From Corallococcus sp. EGB (GTDB lineage Bacteria; Myxococcota; Myxococcia; Myxococcales; Myxococcaceae): a DNA stretch of 64,000 nt. This document shows, in pieces, positions 37,714 through 48,200 of the stretch. The notes under the pieces are model-generated. The model was not told the origin of the DNA. It did no database searches and worked only from the letters and a program-made list of their open reading frames with translations. Each line of letters opens with the position of its first letter. The first letter of the stretch is position 1. The DNA lies in NCBI RefSeq assembly GCF_019968905.1, contig NZ_CP079946.1:5208001-5272000 (forward strand), read 5' to 3'. The position numbers and the translations under genes are program-made.

Positions 37714-40700
37714 GGTGCCTTCTCCATCTCCGCCAGCAGTGCTTCGAGCCGGCCCGCGTCCACCTGGGATGCCTGGGCCTCGAGGACCGCGTTCACCACT
37801 CCCATCACCGTGGGCGTTTCAAACAGGCCCCGGATGGACACCTCCACGGAGAACAGCTCCCGCAGCCGCGACACCACCTGCATGCCCAGCAGCGAGTGGC
37901 CGCCCAGTTCGAAGAAGTCGTCGTGGATGCCCACCCGGTCCACCCCCAGGAGCTCCTGCCAGAGCTCCGCGATCTGCCGCTGGATGGCATCCTCCGGAGC
38001 CACGTACGGGGTCCCCAGCGCGGGCCGCGCATGCGCCGACGAGGGACGGGCCCGCGACGTACCGCCGGTGCCCTCCGCCGCCGCTCCAGGCTCCGCGGGC
38101 ACGTTGCCCCGCGACCTTCGCGCCGACAGGTCTCCCGTGGAGACGAGGATGCGGCCGGCTTCTCCCAACCCGAGGATGCGCTGGAACGCGCGCGCCCCTT
38201 CCTCCAGCGTGAGGCCCAGCCGCCCCGCCTCCTCGGTCCAGCCGTCCCAATCGACCGCCAGCCACGGCGTGCCGCCCTGGCGCGCCTGCTCCGCGGCGAA
38301 GGCATCCAGGAAGTGGTTGGCGGACGCATAGGCCGCGAAGCCCAGCCCCCCCAGCACCGTGGACAGCGACGACTGGAGCATCACGAAGTCCAGCGCTTCG
38401 GACTTGAGCGCGCGCGACAGCGCGAGGAGGCCGTGGACCTTGGCCTCGAACAACAGTCCGCACCGCGACGGCGCCACCTCGGAGACGAGCACGTTCGCCG
38501 GCGTGCCGACCACACCCGCGGCGTGGATGACGCCGTGCAGGGCGCCGAAGCGCTCGCGAGCCTGGGCCACCATGCGCTGGCAGTCCTCGTCGCGGGTCAC
38601 GTCCGCCGACACGAGCAGCACCTCGGCCCCCTGCCGCTCCAGGTCCTCCAGGGCGCACAGCTTGCGCGACGTGGCGTCGTCGGGGCCGTGCTCGGCCTGC
38701 CACGCGGCCCAGGCGTCACGCGCCGGCAGCCGGGTGCGTCCCACCAGCACCAGCCGCGCCCGCGCCTGCGTGACCAGCCGCGACGCGAGCGCCAGGCCCA
38801 TGCGGCCCAGGCCTCCGGTGATGAGGTAGACGCCGCCGTCGCGCAGCAGTCCGCGGGTGGACACGTCCGGCAGGGACACCGGCGCGAAGTCCTCCACCCA
38901 GCGATGACGGCCTCGCAGCGCCACCACCGCGTCGCGCGGGTCCGACTCCAGCTCCGCCACCAGCGCGTCCAGCCACAGGCGCGCGCCGGGTCCGCCCTCC
39001 TTCGGAGGCACCGGGATGTCCACCGCGCGGCAGCGCCAGCCAGGCCCCAGTTCCTGGGGCAGGACGCGGCACGGCCCCAACGCCAGGGCCTGCGCCGGAT
39101 CCAACGACTCCTCGCCAGTGACGTCGTGAGCGCCAGCGGTCACGACGGTCAGCGACGTGACCGCTCCGGGCCAACGGGCCTCCATCGCGCGCGCCAGATA
39201 CAGAGGCGGATAGAAGCCCCGAGCAAGCGCCGCCTCCACGCGCGCCGCGCTCCCTGGGGCGTGGTCCGCGAGCGCCCACCCATCCAGGAACGCCACGCGC
39301 TCCGGCCGTGTCTCTCCCAGCGCCTCCAGCAACCACGCGTGGTGCTCTGGCCGGGTGCCATCCAGCGCGAAGCGGCCAGGCCCCAGCGGCAGGAAGTCGC
39401 TCCCGGGCACGACCTCCACCACGGAGGCGCCGCCGCGGCGCAGCCGCTCCGCGACCGCCGCTCCCGGCCCGTCCACGAAAAGCAACCATCCGCCGTTCGC
39501 GCTCGCGGGCTCCTGGCGCCGGGCCTGCTTCCAGGCAGGCGTGTGGAACCAGCCCGCGGACTCCGGCCGCTTGGTCACCCTGCCGCGCGCGTCGGGCGCG
39601 TCCTTCGCGGATACCGCCTCCACCCAGTAGCGGTGGCGCTCGAAAGGATAGGTGGGCAGGGGCACGCGCCGCCGGGCTTCGGACGCATACAGCTTCGTCC
39701 CGTCCAGACGCACCCCGGACAACCACAGCCGCCCCGCGGCGCTCAGCAGGGCGTCCAGGTCCGAGCAGGACTCGTGGGCGTGGCGCATGGACGCGACCAC
39801 CACCTCCGGCGGCGGAGAGGCCCGCCGCGCCAGCGTCGCGAGCGTGTTGCCCGGCCCGACCTCCAGCAGCGCGCGCGACGGCTCCTCCAACAGCGTCCGC
39901 ATTCCTTGCGCGAAGCGCACCGGACGGCGCAGATGCTCCACCCAGTACTCCGGGCTGCATGCCTGCGCGGGGGTGATCCACGATCCGGTGACGTTGGACA
40001 CCCACGGGAGCGTGGGCTCGGACCAGCGCACCGCGCGGAGGCGCTCCGCGAAGGCGCCCAGGATGGGCTCCATCATCGACGAGTGGAAGGCGTGCGACGT
40101 GTGCAGCCGCCGGCACGCGACGCCACGCTGTTCCAGGCGCGCGGCCAGGCGGTCCACGGACTCCAGTGGCCCCGATACCACGCACATCGAAGGCGCGTTG
40201 ACAGCCGCCAGCGACAGGTCTGGCGCCAGCAGGTCCTGGACGTCGGCCTCCGGCAGCGACACGGAGAGCATGGCGCCCGGGGGGAGCTGTTCGATGAGCG
40301 CTCCGCGAGCGGCGATGAGCGACAACGCGTCCTCCAGCCGGAGCGCTCCCGCCAGGCAGGCCGCGACGTACTCCCCCACGCTGTGTCCCAGCATCGCCCG
40401 GGGTTTCACGCCCCAGGCCATCCAGGTGCGGGCCAGCGCATGGGACACGACGAAGAGCGCGGGCTGGGTGAGCGCCGTCCGGCGCAACTGGCGCTCCGCC
40501 TCCACGTCCCCGGTCCGAGCCAGCAGGAGCTGACGCAGGTCCAGCTTGAGCATTGGCGCCAGGAGGTCACAGCACGTGTCCAGGTGCTTGCGGAACACCG
40601 GGAGCTGTTCGTGGAGGCCGCGCGCCATGCCCGCGAACTGGGCGCCCTGTCCCGGGAACAGGAAGGCCGCTTGACGCTCCACGGCGGTCTCGTGACAGGT

Positions 40701-42266
40701 GAGCAGCCGGGACTCATCGCGCGAGGCGAGCACCCGCCGCGCGTCCTCACCGTCGCGGCAGACCAGCGCACGCCGGTGTTCGAAGCGGCGGCGGCCCACC
40801 ATCAGCGTGTGCGCCACATCCGCCAGCTCCAGGTCCGGATGCTGCTCCAGATGGGACGCGAGCTGTCCTGTCGCCGCGTCCAGCGCTGCTTCGCTGCGCG
40901 CCGAAAGCAGCAGCAGGTGCGACGTCCGCGCGGTGGGCGCGGTCGCGTTGGCGGGCGCCTCCTCCAGGATGACGTGCGCGTTGGTGCCGCCGATGCCAAA
41001 GGAGCTGACGCCTGCCCGCCGCGTCGTGCCGCGCGACTCCCAGGGGCGCAGCGCGGCGTTGACGAAGAACGGGCCGGCCGCGAAGTCGATGACCGGGTTG
41101 GGGCGTTCGAAGTGCAGGCTGGGGGGAAGCTGATGGTGGCGCAGCGCCATCACGACCTTGATCAACCCGGCGACGCCCGCGGCGGTGTCCAGGTGGCCGA
41201 TGTTCGTCTTCAGCGAGCCCAACGCGATGGTGCCCGGCGCGTTCGCCTGCGCGCGGAAGGCCTGGTTGAGGGCGGAGACCTCGATGGGGTCGCCCAGCGG
41301 CGTCGCCGTCCCGTGGGCCTCGACGTACTGGATGTCCCCGGGCTTCACGCCGGCCACACCGAGCGCCTCGGAGATGACGGCGGCCTGGCCCTCCGCGCTC
41401 GGCGCTGTGTAGCCCGCGCGCCCCGCGCCGTCGTTGTTGACCGCGGAGCCGCGGATGACGGCGTGGATGGTGTCCCCTTGCGCAAGGGCGTCCGACAGCC
41501 GCTTGAGGACGACGATGCCCGCGCCCGAGCCGCGCACGGTGCCCTGGGCCCGGGCGTCGAAGGCGCGGCAGTGCCCGTCCGGGGAAAGGATGTCTCCCTC
41601 CTGGGCCAGGTAGCCGGCGCGCTGCGGAAGCGAGAGGGACACCCCGCCCGCGAGCGCCAGGCTGGACTCGCCCGACAGCAGGGACTGGCAGGCCAGGTGG
41701 ACGGCCACGAGCGACGAAGAGCACGCGGTCTGCACGGCGACACACGGCCCCCGCAGGCCCAGCTTGTGCGCGACGCGAGTGGGAAGGAAGTCCTTCTCGT
41801 TGCTGATGCCCACCTGGTACGTGCCGACCGCCCCGAGCAGCTCCCGCTGGGGGATCAGCTGCGAGTAGAGGTACGCGGGCGCGCCGGTGCCGGCGAACAG
41901 GGCCACCGCCTTGGGCCAGGACTCGGCGTCATAGCCCGCATGCTCCAGCGCCTCCCAGGCGCACTCGAGGAAGAGCCGATGCTGCGGGTCGAGGAGCTCC
42001 GCCGCGCGCGGACTCATGCCGAAGAAGGCCGCGTCAAACGTGTCCACGCCCTCCAGCGGATAGGCCGCGCGGACGTAGCCCTGCCGGGAGGAGAGCGCCG
42101 GGTCCACGCCAGCCGCCTCCAGGTCGCTGTCGTCGAGCGCGACGAAGGACTCCACGCCGTCCCGCACGTTGCGCCAGAGCGCGTCCACGCTCGCCGCGCC
42201 AGGGAAACGGCCACTCATGCCGACGATGGCGACGGCTTCCTCCGAGGCTTCGGCCTGCTCACTCAT
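37710..42266 (-). CDS. Type I polyketide synthase, KS-AT-KR-ACP
   Basis: This 1518-aa single PKS module adds one malonate unit. The KS (about 12-435) has active Cys182 in TACSSS and EAHGTATPLGDP. The AT (about 530-830) has S629 in GHSVGEY and HAFHSS, the malonyl-CoA signature. The KR (about 1145-1330) has TGGLGRMG and the S/Y catalytic region LQSSLSTVLGGLGFAAYASAN. The ACP has S1458 in GGHSLLG. No DH or ER is present, so the beta-hydroxyl stays. Placed between two NRPS subunits it would convert amino acid X into a statine-like beta-hydroxy-gamma-amino acid. ATG 42266 is preferred over 42272 because GGAGG then lies 6 nt upstream; it overlaps the first NRPS stop. Confidence 0.93.
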   Translation of the reverse strand: MSEQAEASEEAVAIVGMSGRFPGAASVDALWRNVRDGVESFVALDDSDLEAAGVDPALSSRQGYVRAAYPLEGVDTFDAAFFGMSPRAAELLDPQHRLFLECAWEALEHAGYDAESWPKAVALFAGTGAPAYLYSQLIPQRELLGAVGTYQVGISNEKDFLPTRVAHKLGLRGPCVAVQTACSSSLVAVHLACQSLLSGESSLALAGGVSLSLPQRAGYLAQEGDILSPDGHCRAFDARAQGTVRGSGAGIVVLKRLSDALAQGDTIHAVIRGSAVNNDGAGRAGYTAPSAEGQAAVISEALGVAGVKPGDIQYVEAHGTATPLGDPIEVSALNQAFRAQANAPGTIALGSLKTNIGHLDTAAGVAGLIKVVMALRHHQLPPSLHFERPNPVIDFAAGPFFVNAALRPWESRGTTRRAGVSSFGIGGTNAHVILEEAPANATAPTARTSHLLLLSARSEAALDAATGQLASHLEQHPDLELADVAHTLMVGRRRFEHRRALVCRDGEDARRVLASRDESRLLTCHETAVERQAAFLFPGQGAQFAGMARGLHEQLPVFRKHLDTCCDLLAPMLKLDLRQLLLARTGDVEAERQLRRTALTQPALFVVSHALARTWMAWGVKPRAMLGHSVGEYVAACLAGALRLEDALSLIAARGALIEQLPPGAMLSVSLPEADVQDLLAPDLSLAAVNAPSMCVVSGPLESVDRLAARLEQRGVACRRLHTSHAFHSSMMEPILGAFAERLRAVRWSEPTLPWVSNVTGSWITPAQACSPEYWVEHLRRPVRFAQGMRTLLEEPSRALLEVGPGNTLATLARRASPPPEVVVASMRHAHESCSDLDALLSAAGRLWLSGVRLDGTKLYASEARRRVPLPTYPFERHRYWVEAVSAKDAPDARGRVTKRPESAGWFHTPAWKQARRQEPASANGGWLLFVDGPGAAVAERLRRGGASVVEVVPGSDFLPLGPGRFALDGTRPEHHAWLLEALGETRPERVAFLDGWALADHAPGSAARVEAALARGFYPPLYLARAMEARWPGAVTSLTVVTAGAHDVTGEESLDPAQALALGPCRVLPQELGPGWRCRAVDIPVPPKEGGPGARLWLDALVAELESDPRDAVVALRGRHRWVEDFAPVSLPDVSTRGLLRDGGVYLITGGLGRMGLALASRLVTQARARLVLVGRTRLPARDAWAAWQAEHGPDDATSRKLCALEDLERQGAEVLLVSADVTRDEDCQRMVAQARERFGALHGVIHAAGVVGTPANVLVSEVAPSRCGLLFEAKVHGLLALSRALKSEALDFVMLQSSLSTVLGGLGFAAYASANHFLDAFAAEQARQGGTPWLAVDWDGWTEEAGRLGLTLEEGARAFQRILGLGEAGRILVSTGDLSARRSRGNVPAEPGAAAEGTGGTSRARPSSAHARPALGTPYVAPEDAIQRQIAELWQELLGVDRVGIHDDFFELGGHSLLGMQVVSRLRELFSVEVSIRGLFETPTVMGVVNAVLEAQASQVDAGRLEALLAEMEKAP

Positions 42267-45200
42267 CGGCATCCTCCTGCGTCATCACTTCGAGCTGCTG
42301 CCGGACCCGCCGGCGCTGACCGGCGCGCGCCCGGCGCTGCGCGAACTCCTCCACCGTGGCGGCCTCATCCGGCGCATCCGCTGGCTCCGAGCGATCCCGG
42401 ACACGCGCCACCAGCGCCGCGATGCTCGAGTACTGGAACAGCTCCGCGAGCGGCACCTCGACCTTCAGGAGCCCGCGCATCCGGCTGTGCAGTTGCACCA
42501 GCGTCAGCGAGTTGCCGCCGAGGTCGAAGAACCGGTCCTCCAGGCCGACACGCTCGACGCCGAGCACTTCCTGCCAGAGGGCCGTGAGGCTCCGCTCCAG
42601 CTCCGTCGTCGGAGGTACGAAGGCTTGCGCGCGCGGCGTGGCCTCCGCCGTCAGCGCGGGCAGCTTCGCCCGGTCCACCTTCCCGCTCGCCGTCAGCGGC
42701 AGCGCCTCCAGCCTCCCGTACGCCACCGGCACCATGTGCTCCGGCACCCGCTCGCGCAGCCATTCTCTCAGCGCGCCCGCCTCCACCTCCCCCACCACGT
42801 ACGCCCACAGCTTCGTCCCCCCGGCCTCCTTCCTCGCCACCACCGCCACCTGCTTCACCCCGGGGTGCGTCCCCAGCACTCCCTCCACCTCCCCCACCTC
42901 CAACCTCATCCCCCGCACCTTCACCTGCCCGTCTCGCCGGCCCACGTACTCCACCTCCCCCTCCTCGCCCCACCGCACCAAATCCCCCGTCCGGTACAGC
43001 CGGCCTCCCGCCTCACCGCTGAAGCCATCCGGGACGAAGCGCTCCGCTGTCAGCCCGGGCTGCCCCAGGTAGCCCCGCGCCAGCCCCGCGCCTCCCACGT
43101 ACAACTCTCCCACCACCCCCACCCCCACCGGCCGCTGCGCCTCGTCCAGCACGTACAGCCGCACGTTCCCCAGCGGCCTGCCCACCGTTACCCGCTCCGC
43201 CTTCAGTGACGCCGCCACGCTCGCGCACACCGTCACCTCCGTCGGGCCATACCCGTTGAGCATCCGCCGCCCTTCGCTCCACTTGCGCACCAACCCGGGC
43301 GACACCGCCTCCCCCGCGGAGATGAGCGTGCGCAGCCCTTCCAGCCCTCCGTCCTCCACCTGCCCCAGCACCGAGGGCGTCAGCGTCGCCACCGTCGCGC
43401 CCAACTCCTTCACCGTCGCTTCCAGCGCCCCTCCCGGCATCAGCGCTTCGCGCGGCGCCACGCACACGCTCGCCCCGGCCGCCAGCGTCGAGAAGACCTC
43501 CGCCACCGACGCGTCGAAGCCCGGCGAGGCGAATTGCAGCACCCGGTCCTCCGGCTTCACGCCATGCGCTTCGGCCACCGCGTGCGCCATGTTCGCCAGG
43601 CCTCCGTGCCGCACCATCACGCCCTTCGGCTTCCCCGTGCTTCCCGACGTGTACAGCACGTACGCCAGCGACTGCGGCGAAACGGTCTTCGTGGGGCGTG
43701 TCTTGGACTGCTTCGCCAGCTGCACCGCGTCCGTATCCATGAGGACCACGGGCGTGTGCGGATTGGGAATGAGCGCCGCGTGGCGCTGCGACGTCAGCAC
43801 CAGCGCGACGCCGGACTCTTCCAGTAGCTCGCCCACCCGCAGCGCCGGCAGCGTCACGTCCACCGGCACGAAGGCTCCTCCCGCCTTCAGCACCGCCATC
43901 ATCCCCACCACCCACTCCACCGACCGCTCCACCAGCAGCCCCACCCTCACCTCCGGCCCCACTCCCAGCCCCCTCAGCTGGTGCGCCAGTTGGTTCGCCC
44001 TCTCCTCCACCTCCCGGTACCTCACCCCTCCTTCCCTCGTCCTCACCGCCTCCGCTTCTGGCGTCGCGTCCACCACCGCCTCGAAGACTTCGTGCCCGCA
44101 CTGCTCCTTCCCGCCGTACGCCTTCTCCGTCCGGTTCCACTCCTCCACCACACGCCGGCGCTCCTCCAACCCCATCCATTCCACCTCCCCCACCCGCTGC
44201 TCGGGCTTCTCCACCAGCGCCTTCACCACTCGCTCGTAGCTCTCCATCCACCGGCGGACCGTCCGCTCCTCGTACAGGTCCGTGCTGTACTCCACCGAGC
44301 CCGCGAAGCCGTCCTCCTGATCCGTGAGGGAAAGCGCGAGATCGAACTTCGACGCCTGACGCGACAGCGCATACGGCTCCGCCGAAAGGTCCGGCACCGC
44401 CCACGGCGTCACGGGCGTGTTCTGGAGCGTGAACAGGACCTGGAACAGCGGGTGCCGTGAGAGATCCCGCGCCGGCTGCAACGCCTCCACCAGCTTCTCG
44501 AACGGCACGTCCTGGTGCGCGTACGCTCCCAGCGTCGTCTCCCTCACCTGCCCCAGCAGCTCCCGGAAGCTCCCTCCTCCCTCCACCCTCGTCCGCAGCA
44601 CCAGCGTGTTCACGAAGAAGCCGATCAGCCCCTCCGTCTCCGCTCGCTGCCTCCCCGCGATCGGCGTTCCCACGCTCACGTCGTCCTGCCCCGCGTGCCT
44701 CGACAGCACCACCTGCCACGCCGCCAGCAGCACCATGAATGGCGTCACGCCTTCCTTGCGCGCCAGCGCCTTCACTGCCTCCGACAACGGCCGCGGCAGA
44801 CGCACGTCCAGGCTCGCACCCGCGGCAGAAGGCACGACGGGCCGGGGCTTGTCGGTGGGTAGCTCCAGCGCCGCGGGCGCTCCCGCCAGCCGCTCTCTCC
44901 ACCACCCCAACTGCTCCTCCAGCGCTCCGCCTTCCAGCCACTCCCGCTGCCACGCCGCCCAGTCCGCGTACTGCACCTCCAGCGCTTCCTCTCGCCCCTC
45001 GGCCCCCTTCACCTTCGCCTCGTACGCCCTCCCGACCTCACGCACCATCACGCCCATCGACCAGCCGTCCGACACGATGTGGTGCATCACCACCACCAGC
45101 ACGTGCTCCCCTTCCCCCTCCTTCACCACCAACGCCCGCAGCAGCGGCCCCTTCTCCAGGTCGAACGGCCGTTGCGCCTCCTCCTCCGCGACCCGCGCGG

Positions 45201-48200
45201 TCTCCCGCGCACGGTCTTCCCTCCCGCTCACGTCCACCGTCCGCAGCGCGAAGGATGCATCGGTGGCGATGCGCTGGAACGGACGGCCGTCCACGGATCC
45301 GAAGGTCGTTCGGAGCGCTTCATGTCGCTGGACGGCGAACGTGAACGCCTGCTCCAGCGCGACCACGTCCAGCGGCCCCTTCAGCCGCAGCGCGGCCTGG
45401 ATGTTGTAGGCGGCGCTTCCCGGCATGAGCCGGTCCAGGAACCAAAGACGCTGCTGCGCGAAGGACAGCGGCAGGGGCTCCCCTTCGCTGCGGGAACGCG
45501 GCGGAATGCGGGCCAGGGCCTCGGCTCCCGTCCGCGCGCCGAGCGCCGCGTCCAGCCACTGCCCCAGCATGGCCACCGTGGGGTGCTCGAAGAGCTCCCG
45601 CAGCGGCACCTTCACCGGGAACACCGTGTGCAGCCGCGACACCACCTGCGTCGCCAGCAGCGAGTGGCCTCCCAGCTCGAAGAAGTCGTCGTCGCGGCCC
45701 ACCCGGGCCACGCCGAGCACCGACGCCCAGATGCCCGCCAGCAGCTCCTCGGTGGGCGTCCTCGGCGCGGTGTCCGTGGACGAGGATTCGCCCGCCTCCA
45801 CCGTCTCCGGCAGCGGCAGGGCCTCCCGCGCCAGCTTGCCGTGAGACGTGAGGGGGAACGACGCCAGGGGAACGATCGCCTGCGGCACCATGTAGTCGGG
45901 CAGCCGGTCGCGCAGCACGCGCCGCAGCTCCCACGGGTCCACGCGCGCTCCCTCCCGCGCCGTCACGTAACCCACGAGCCGCGCGTCGCCGGACACCGTC
46001 CGCACCAGCACCACCGCGTCGCGCACGCTCGGCTGGGCACGCAGCGCGGCTTCGATCTCTCCCAGCTCGATGCGGAAGCCGCGCAGCTTCACCTGCTGGT
46101 CGATGCGGCCCAGGTGCTCCAGCTCGCCCGTGGAGCGCCAGCGGCCCAGGTCGCCCGTGCGGTACAGCCGCGCACCGGAGCGGCCGGAGAACGGATCCGG
46201 CACGAAGCGCTCCGCGGTCAGCGCGGGCCGCTTCAGGTAGCCCCGGCCGGGACCTTCACCGCCCACGAACAGCTCGCCCGGGACGCCCGCGGGCGCCAGT
46301 TCGCCGCGCGCGTCCAGCACGTACACCTGGAGGTCCGGGATGGGCACGCCCACGCTGCTGGGCTGCGCGCCGGCAGCGTCCTGGGCCGTCAACGGACGGT
46401 AGGTCACGTGGACCGTCGTCTCCGTGATGCCGTACATGTTCACAAGCTTCGGCCGCGCGTCGCCGTGCCGCTCGAACCAGGCCCGGAGGCTGGAGAACTC
46501 CAGCGTCTCGCCACCGAAGATGATCCACCGCAGGCTCGACGCCCCCGAGGCCCGGGCCGCGTCCGCCTGCACGAACTGGAGGAACGCGGACGGCGTCTGG
46601 TTGAGCACCGTCACGCCTTCGTCATGGACCAGCGCGCGGAAGGACTCCGGCGACCGGCTCACCAGGTACGGGACGATGACCAGCCGCGCGCCATGGATGA
46701 GCGCGCCCCAGATCTCCCAGACGGAGAAGTCGAACGCGTACGAGTGGAACAGCGTCCACACCTCGTCCGGGCCGAAGGAGAACCACGGCGCTGTCGCGGT
46801 GAAGAGCCGCGTCACCCGGGCGTGATCGATCTGCATGCCCTTGGGCCTGCCCGTCGAGCCCGAGGTGTAGATGACGTAGCAGCCGTGCTCTGGCGTCGCC
46901 GTGGGCGCCAGATCATGCGTGGGCGCTCTGGCAACCTGGTCCCAGTCCGAGTCCAGCCGGAACACGGGACGGTCCGCCGGCAGCGTCGGGACCAGCCGCG
47001 CCTGCGTGAGCAGCAGCGGCACGTCCGCGTCCTCCAACAGGAAGGCGAGGCGCTCCGGGGGATAGGAGGGATCCAGCGGGACGTACGTGCCACCCGCTTT
47101 GAGGATGGCGAGCAGGCCCACCAGCATCTCCAGTGAGCGCTCCACGCACAGGCCCACGCGAACCTCGGGCCCCACGCCCTGCTTGCGCAGGTGGTGCGCG
47201 AGCTGGTTCGCCCGCCGGTTCAGCTCGCCATATGTCAGCGACTCCCCCTCGTACGTCACCGCCACGGCGTCCGGGGTCTTCGCGGCCCAGGACTCGAAGC
47301 GCTGGTGCACGTTCGGCGCGTGCTCGAACGCCGGGGCCCGGGGCTGGCCCCAGGCGAGCACCTGCTGGCGCTCCGCGGCGGACAGCATGGGCAGCGCGTC
47401 CAGCCGCGCCTCCGCGTGCGACACGAAGGACTCCAGCAGCGTGGCCAGGTGCCGCAGCATCGCGTCCGCGGACTCCGGCGCAAAGCGGCCCACGTCATGC
47501 AGCAGCTTCAGCTCCAGCTCCCGGCCCGGGACGACGACGCAGGTGAGCGGGTAGTTCGTCCACTCGCTCACCACGAAGCCTCGGACCTCCAGGTCCCGCG
47601 CCCACTCCCACACCGCCGAGTCGAGCGGGTAGTTCTCGAACACGAGCAGCGCCTCGAAGAGGGAAGCCCCGCGCGACAGCCCGCTCCAGCCCTGCACCTG
47701 CACCAGCGGGCTGAACTCGAACTGCCGCTGCTCCGCCTGCCGCTGCTGGAACGCCTGGAGCCACGGGCCCAGCACCGCGTCCGCCGGCATCCGGACCCGG
47801 ACCGGCAGGGAGTTGATCAGCAGGCCCACCGTGGACTCGACGCCTTCGACTTCCGGCGGGCGGCCGGACACCGTCGCGCCGAAGACGACGTCCTCCAGCC
47901 CCGCGCAGCGCCCGAGCATCAGGCCCCACGCCGCCTGCACCAGCGTGTTGAGGGTGACCTGCTGCTGGCGCGCGAACTCCTGGAGCGCCGACGTCACGGC
48001 GCCCGACAGGGACAGCCGCCGCAGCATCCGCGAGTCGCTCGCGTGCGCCGCGCCCCGGTCCTCGGGCAGCGGCGTGGGCTGGGTGAGGCCCGCCAGCGCG
48101 TCGCGCCAGTAGCGCTCCGCGCGGCCCAGGTCCTGCCGCTGCAACCACGCGATGTAGTCGCGGAAGGTCGCGCCGCCGCCGCGGGGCAGCGAGCGGCCCT

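Noticed and set aside
37623..42587. 1654-aa open frame opposite the PKS, and similar long frames opposite the NRPS genes
   Set aside because: They are mirrors of wobble-G/C codons in the real genes, with low-complexity Arg/His/Pro/Gln content and no domains.
31463..44294. Transposon or integron origin for the repeated A-domain blocks
   Set aside because: The edges lie at domain linkers and in frame, with no terminal inverted repeats, transposase or target duplication; homologous exchange explains them better.
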